From Sinonovacula constricta (Eukaryota > Mollusca > Bivalvia > Cardiida > Solecurtidae): 64,000 bases of DNA. Below, piece by piece: positions 60,817 to 64,000 of this stretch. Both the position numbers and the translations under genes were made by a program. The notes beneath the pieces were generated by a model that saw only the letters and a list, made by a program, of their open reading frames with translations, had not been told where the DNA came from and did no database searches. Every line of letters starts with the position of its first letter. Positions within the stretch are counted from its first letter, which is position 1. The stretch is taken from positions 2,268,076 through 2,332,075 of the forward strand of contig CM017571.1 in the NCBI GenBank assembly GCA_007844125.1. Reading direction: 5' to 3'.

Positions 60817-63800
60817 CTGAAAATGATAAAATGTGTATTACTATTAAAAGCAAATGCCGAAAGAACAGTAATAGAATATTTAGTATTTCAGGATTCAAAA
60901 TAAAAATAGTATTTTTTTTTTCATAATGCACGCCATTTAGTATACTTAATCGTCATTAAAATCACCTGCGTTGACAGCAATCAATAACATTATTAATGTT
61001 GTAAATATCACAATTATTAATAAACAAAGTATGCAGGCACGAATGATAAATTTATGCAAATGCATTTTAATGACAAAATGTCGCTTTTTGTGATCAATTA
61101 CATAATTACCAGAAAGTAGACACTCAGTCTGCCTGCCATTTTTTTGCTGTTAATTGATGTACCTTGCAGTCTGGCTATTTAGTGTTTAGATAACAATGCA
61201 TTCCACTTTATATAGGCATCAACTAGGGTTATTTACCTGGATGTAGGTATCTCTTCATGTTATAAAAATCCTGGTAAGTCGAATTAAATGTCCAGGCAAT
61301 CCTTGATAATCCTTTTGTCGCATAATAGGCAATGAATGCGGATGTGAGACCTGCAGCAGTCTAAGACAATAGAATATTAATTTTAATCTTCAGGTTCTTC
61401 CGGTTATATCGGACAACAGTCAATATTGACGAACGACATTGGATACAATCAAACGAATCGTACATCCAGCGGGAAATCGATAGATTAAAATAAATCATAG
61501 AATCCCCAAACATCCTGTAAATTTCTGAAGTATATGGCCAGTATTCACCAATAATTCTTAAAGGTTGTATCGGACAGTTTGGACTAGATTTTCTTTTTTT
61601 TTAAAGAACTAAATAAATTAATGTTGCACGAAAAGAGCACCCAGAATGCTGATTTTTGATAACCTGCATCTATGTGAAGCAAAACACATCAATCGTCATT
61701 ACAAAGAGGTATTTCCTATCTAAGCACAGTCAACTTTTTTAAACAAAGAAAACAAAATCTATATAATCATTCGGGTAACCCGCTCTCACGTCGATGTCTA
61801 TTTTTAGCAGAAATCACAATCGTGCTTATTTATAGTTTTAGAAAGAATGTGCATGCAGAGTGATTTAGTTCACGATTTCTATTGTCTTACAACACGACAG
61901 TGATCAAAATCGTCTTTTGTTAGACTTAGGTTTGACTTTTGCAGAAAGTCCCCCAATCCAGGTTTACGTGTATCTGATGAAGACAAACCGTTAGATACCA
62001 CCTTTATGGAAATATTTTAGTCATTTTTCGGCGAGTTTTTGTATGTATTACTATTTCGACTAATGTACTAATAATACTGCATTGCCTTCGAAATCAACCA
62101 ATGTCGGAATGAACCAACCACTTCCGCCTTAGAACCGAAATTTACGTCACAGACAGGACGCGGACTCTATACCGCTTTTGTGAAAAATGTCTTTAAAAAC
62201 ACACGTGGAATTAAACGTTTGGTGGCACACAAACTCAACAACTGTTTAAAAACTACTTTCAAATTCTCCGTGAGATTCGTTACCGGACATAAATGTTCAT
62301 ATCATACCCATATTGTGCCTGATTTCAAAAAGTCGACAAAATTAGGTGCGTTCGAAAAATCTAAAAGAACCAAAACACCCGATACCTTTCCGGGCTAGGA
62401 ATTATATATTTTATTTCCGTAGTTACTATGTTATAAAACCTACACCAATCAACTTGAAAAGGTTTAAAATGATTAAACTTACACACGTCAGGATTTTAGT
62501 CGTTCATATTTTGCGTTAAGTTCCTCGCATGTCCGCATTTTACCTGTTATTCATTAGAAAAGAACCGATTTTTTTTAAAGTATTACTACAAGTATTAAAA
62601 AGGTCATTTACCTTTGTAATTGTGCGTAACTTCAAATCGGCCTAGATACGCGCCTGGTTGTTGGTAAATAGAAGCTTCAATGTTCAAAAACTTAAGGTAG
62701 TAATCATGTTATTAATTTCACATGTAATTAAATTTAAAAGTAAGTCATTATACAGACGGATACTATTAACCGGTTTGTTTTTCTTAAACATCATGTTTTG
62801 ACACATTGGAACGGAAAACACAATAATATATTATGTAATATACTTGGTTGATTTGTTTACATCTATTCATGGGCGTGCCTGGGCTTACGCACTTACGCAC
62901 GTGCGTACAGTTGATTCCAAAAAATTGCGCACCCACCTTTCCAACTATTTATACAGTCTTGATTTACTAGTATTACTCGTAACGCAAATAAATTTAGTTA
63001 TGTTGACATTGTGTTAATTTCTAATAAGACTGTCCATAATATACCATGAAAAGTTAAATAGACAAGTGAAAAAGATTATCCTTTCCATTACAAACGATAG
63101 TTAGAGGCAAATTTTGCGTGTTTAAAACACCCAGAATGCATTAACGACTCCCGGACCCCCATAGAAATAGTGCGTATACTGAAATATCGCCAAGGAACGC
63201 CCCTGCTATTCTCTTATAAACCAGCAACCAAGTTATTTATGAAAGAGGTTTATATGACTTTAAAAGCTTTATAATGACTTAGCTTTCTGATTGTAGAAAC
63301 CTTATAACAAAAAACATTAAGCATTTTAAGCGGTGACAATATCCTCAATTATTCTTCGAGGTTTTATAAAGTTTTGTTTCTTGCGAAAGTTAAAATAAAA
63401 ATGCAATATAGACCTAAAATGTCATTGACACATTAAAACCCTAATAACGAAATATGGTTATTGTTTTACTTTATGTATATCAGTTTAAAATGATCTGAGA
63501 TTTAAAAAAAAATACCCTGTTAAATATCAGCATAATCTATGCAATGATTTAGACATGTTTTAAACGACACTAACCAATTCATTTGAATGAAATTTGGACA
63601 TGAAGTCTTCTACGTCATGCGGTTGTAGGGGGGATTTGTTTATTTATTTATATATTTATTTATTTATTTTTTTATTTATTTATGCTTGCATTCATTTATC
63701 TCTCCGCCAGACTCACTGCAAGGGTCTTAGCTAAAAATAGTAGATAATCCTTTCCGACAGCTACTGGTGGTAATTCGGTGTGCGTACAGTAGAAGCGAAC

Positions 63801-64000
63801 GTTAGCCGGTAACGATGTTTGCCGCTAATGGTGTTATTGTTCGATTCGTTTTCTTCACTCGCTACCTTCGGAATCCGTTAGCGCACGGTAGCGAACGTTC
63901 GCTTCTACTAAACGCACACCTGGTTTATCTGGCTCGACAAGTTTTCAAAACATTTTACAAATATCGCTTAGCTTGTGAATATTCAAAGACAATGCTGGTA

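Larger units (their letters stand above)
58198..64000. repeat. Direct-repeat unit, copy 2 (cut by the window end)
   Basis: Second copy of 48906-54708, 5803 bases, with no difference found in the lines compared. It runs off the window end, so neither its right boundary nor the tandem structure can be confirmed here. Confidence 0.85.

Overview
This is a stretch of animal nuclear genome, most likely from a bivalve mollusc. It is AT-rich, has long repeat-filled introns with standard GT-AG splice sites, and carries many tRNA-headed SINEs ending in AATAAACAAACA-type tails. It also holds IL-17-like coding sequence and a RecQ-like gene fragment, both of which are multi-copy in bivalves. The species is not determined; bivalve is an inference from repeat style and gene content.

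Three protein-coding genes can be rebuilt exon by exon with every splice phase agreeing. ZCCHC8 (+, 1488-23506, 15 exons, 731 aa) is the zinc-knuckle scaffold of the nuclear exosome targeting (NEXT) complex. ERAL1 (-, 42691-27578, 11 exons, 543 aa) is the mitochondrial Era-like GTPase that chaperones small-subunit rRNA; all of its exons are firm except the tiny first one. A Shaw/Kv3-like voltage-gated potassium channel (+, 43209-46707, 2 exons, 597 aa) follows. ZCCHC8 and ERAL1 converge tail to tail. ERAL1 and the channel diverge from a roughly 520-bp shared promoter holding two abutting perfect CRE octamers. The three genes do not share a pathway.

From 46708 to the end the window is accessory DNA. 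Its main feature is a direct repeat with 9292-bp spacing. Sequence from 48906 to 54708 recurs from 58198 to 64000, and no difference was found in the lines or reading frames compared. Each copy holds a minus-strand IL-17-like coding exon and the N-terminal stub of a RecQ-like helicase. In copy 1 these lie between two long inverted repeats (about 375 bp) 7.3 kb apart. The repeat is either a very recent tandem duplication or an assembly duplication.

Introns and spacers are full of mobile DNA: at least four tRNA-derived SINE families, four LINE reverse-transcriptase remnants (all on the minus strand), a hAT element with a perfect 8-bp target duplication, a mariner-like element inserted in a SINE, a family of MITEs with GGTGGTATCCGACAGTTT ends, and several minisatellites, one with higher-order structure. 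No real tRNA, rRNA or CRISPR locus was seen.
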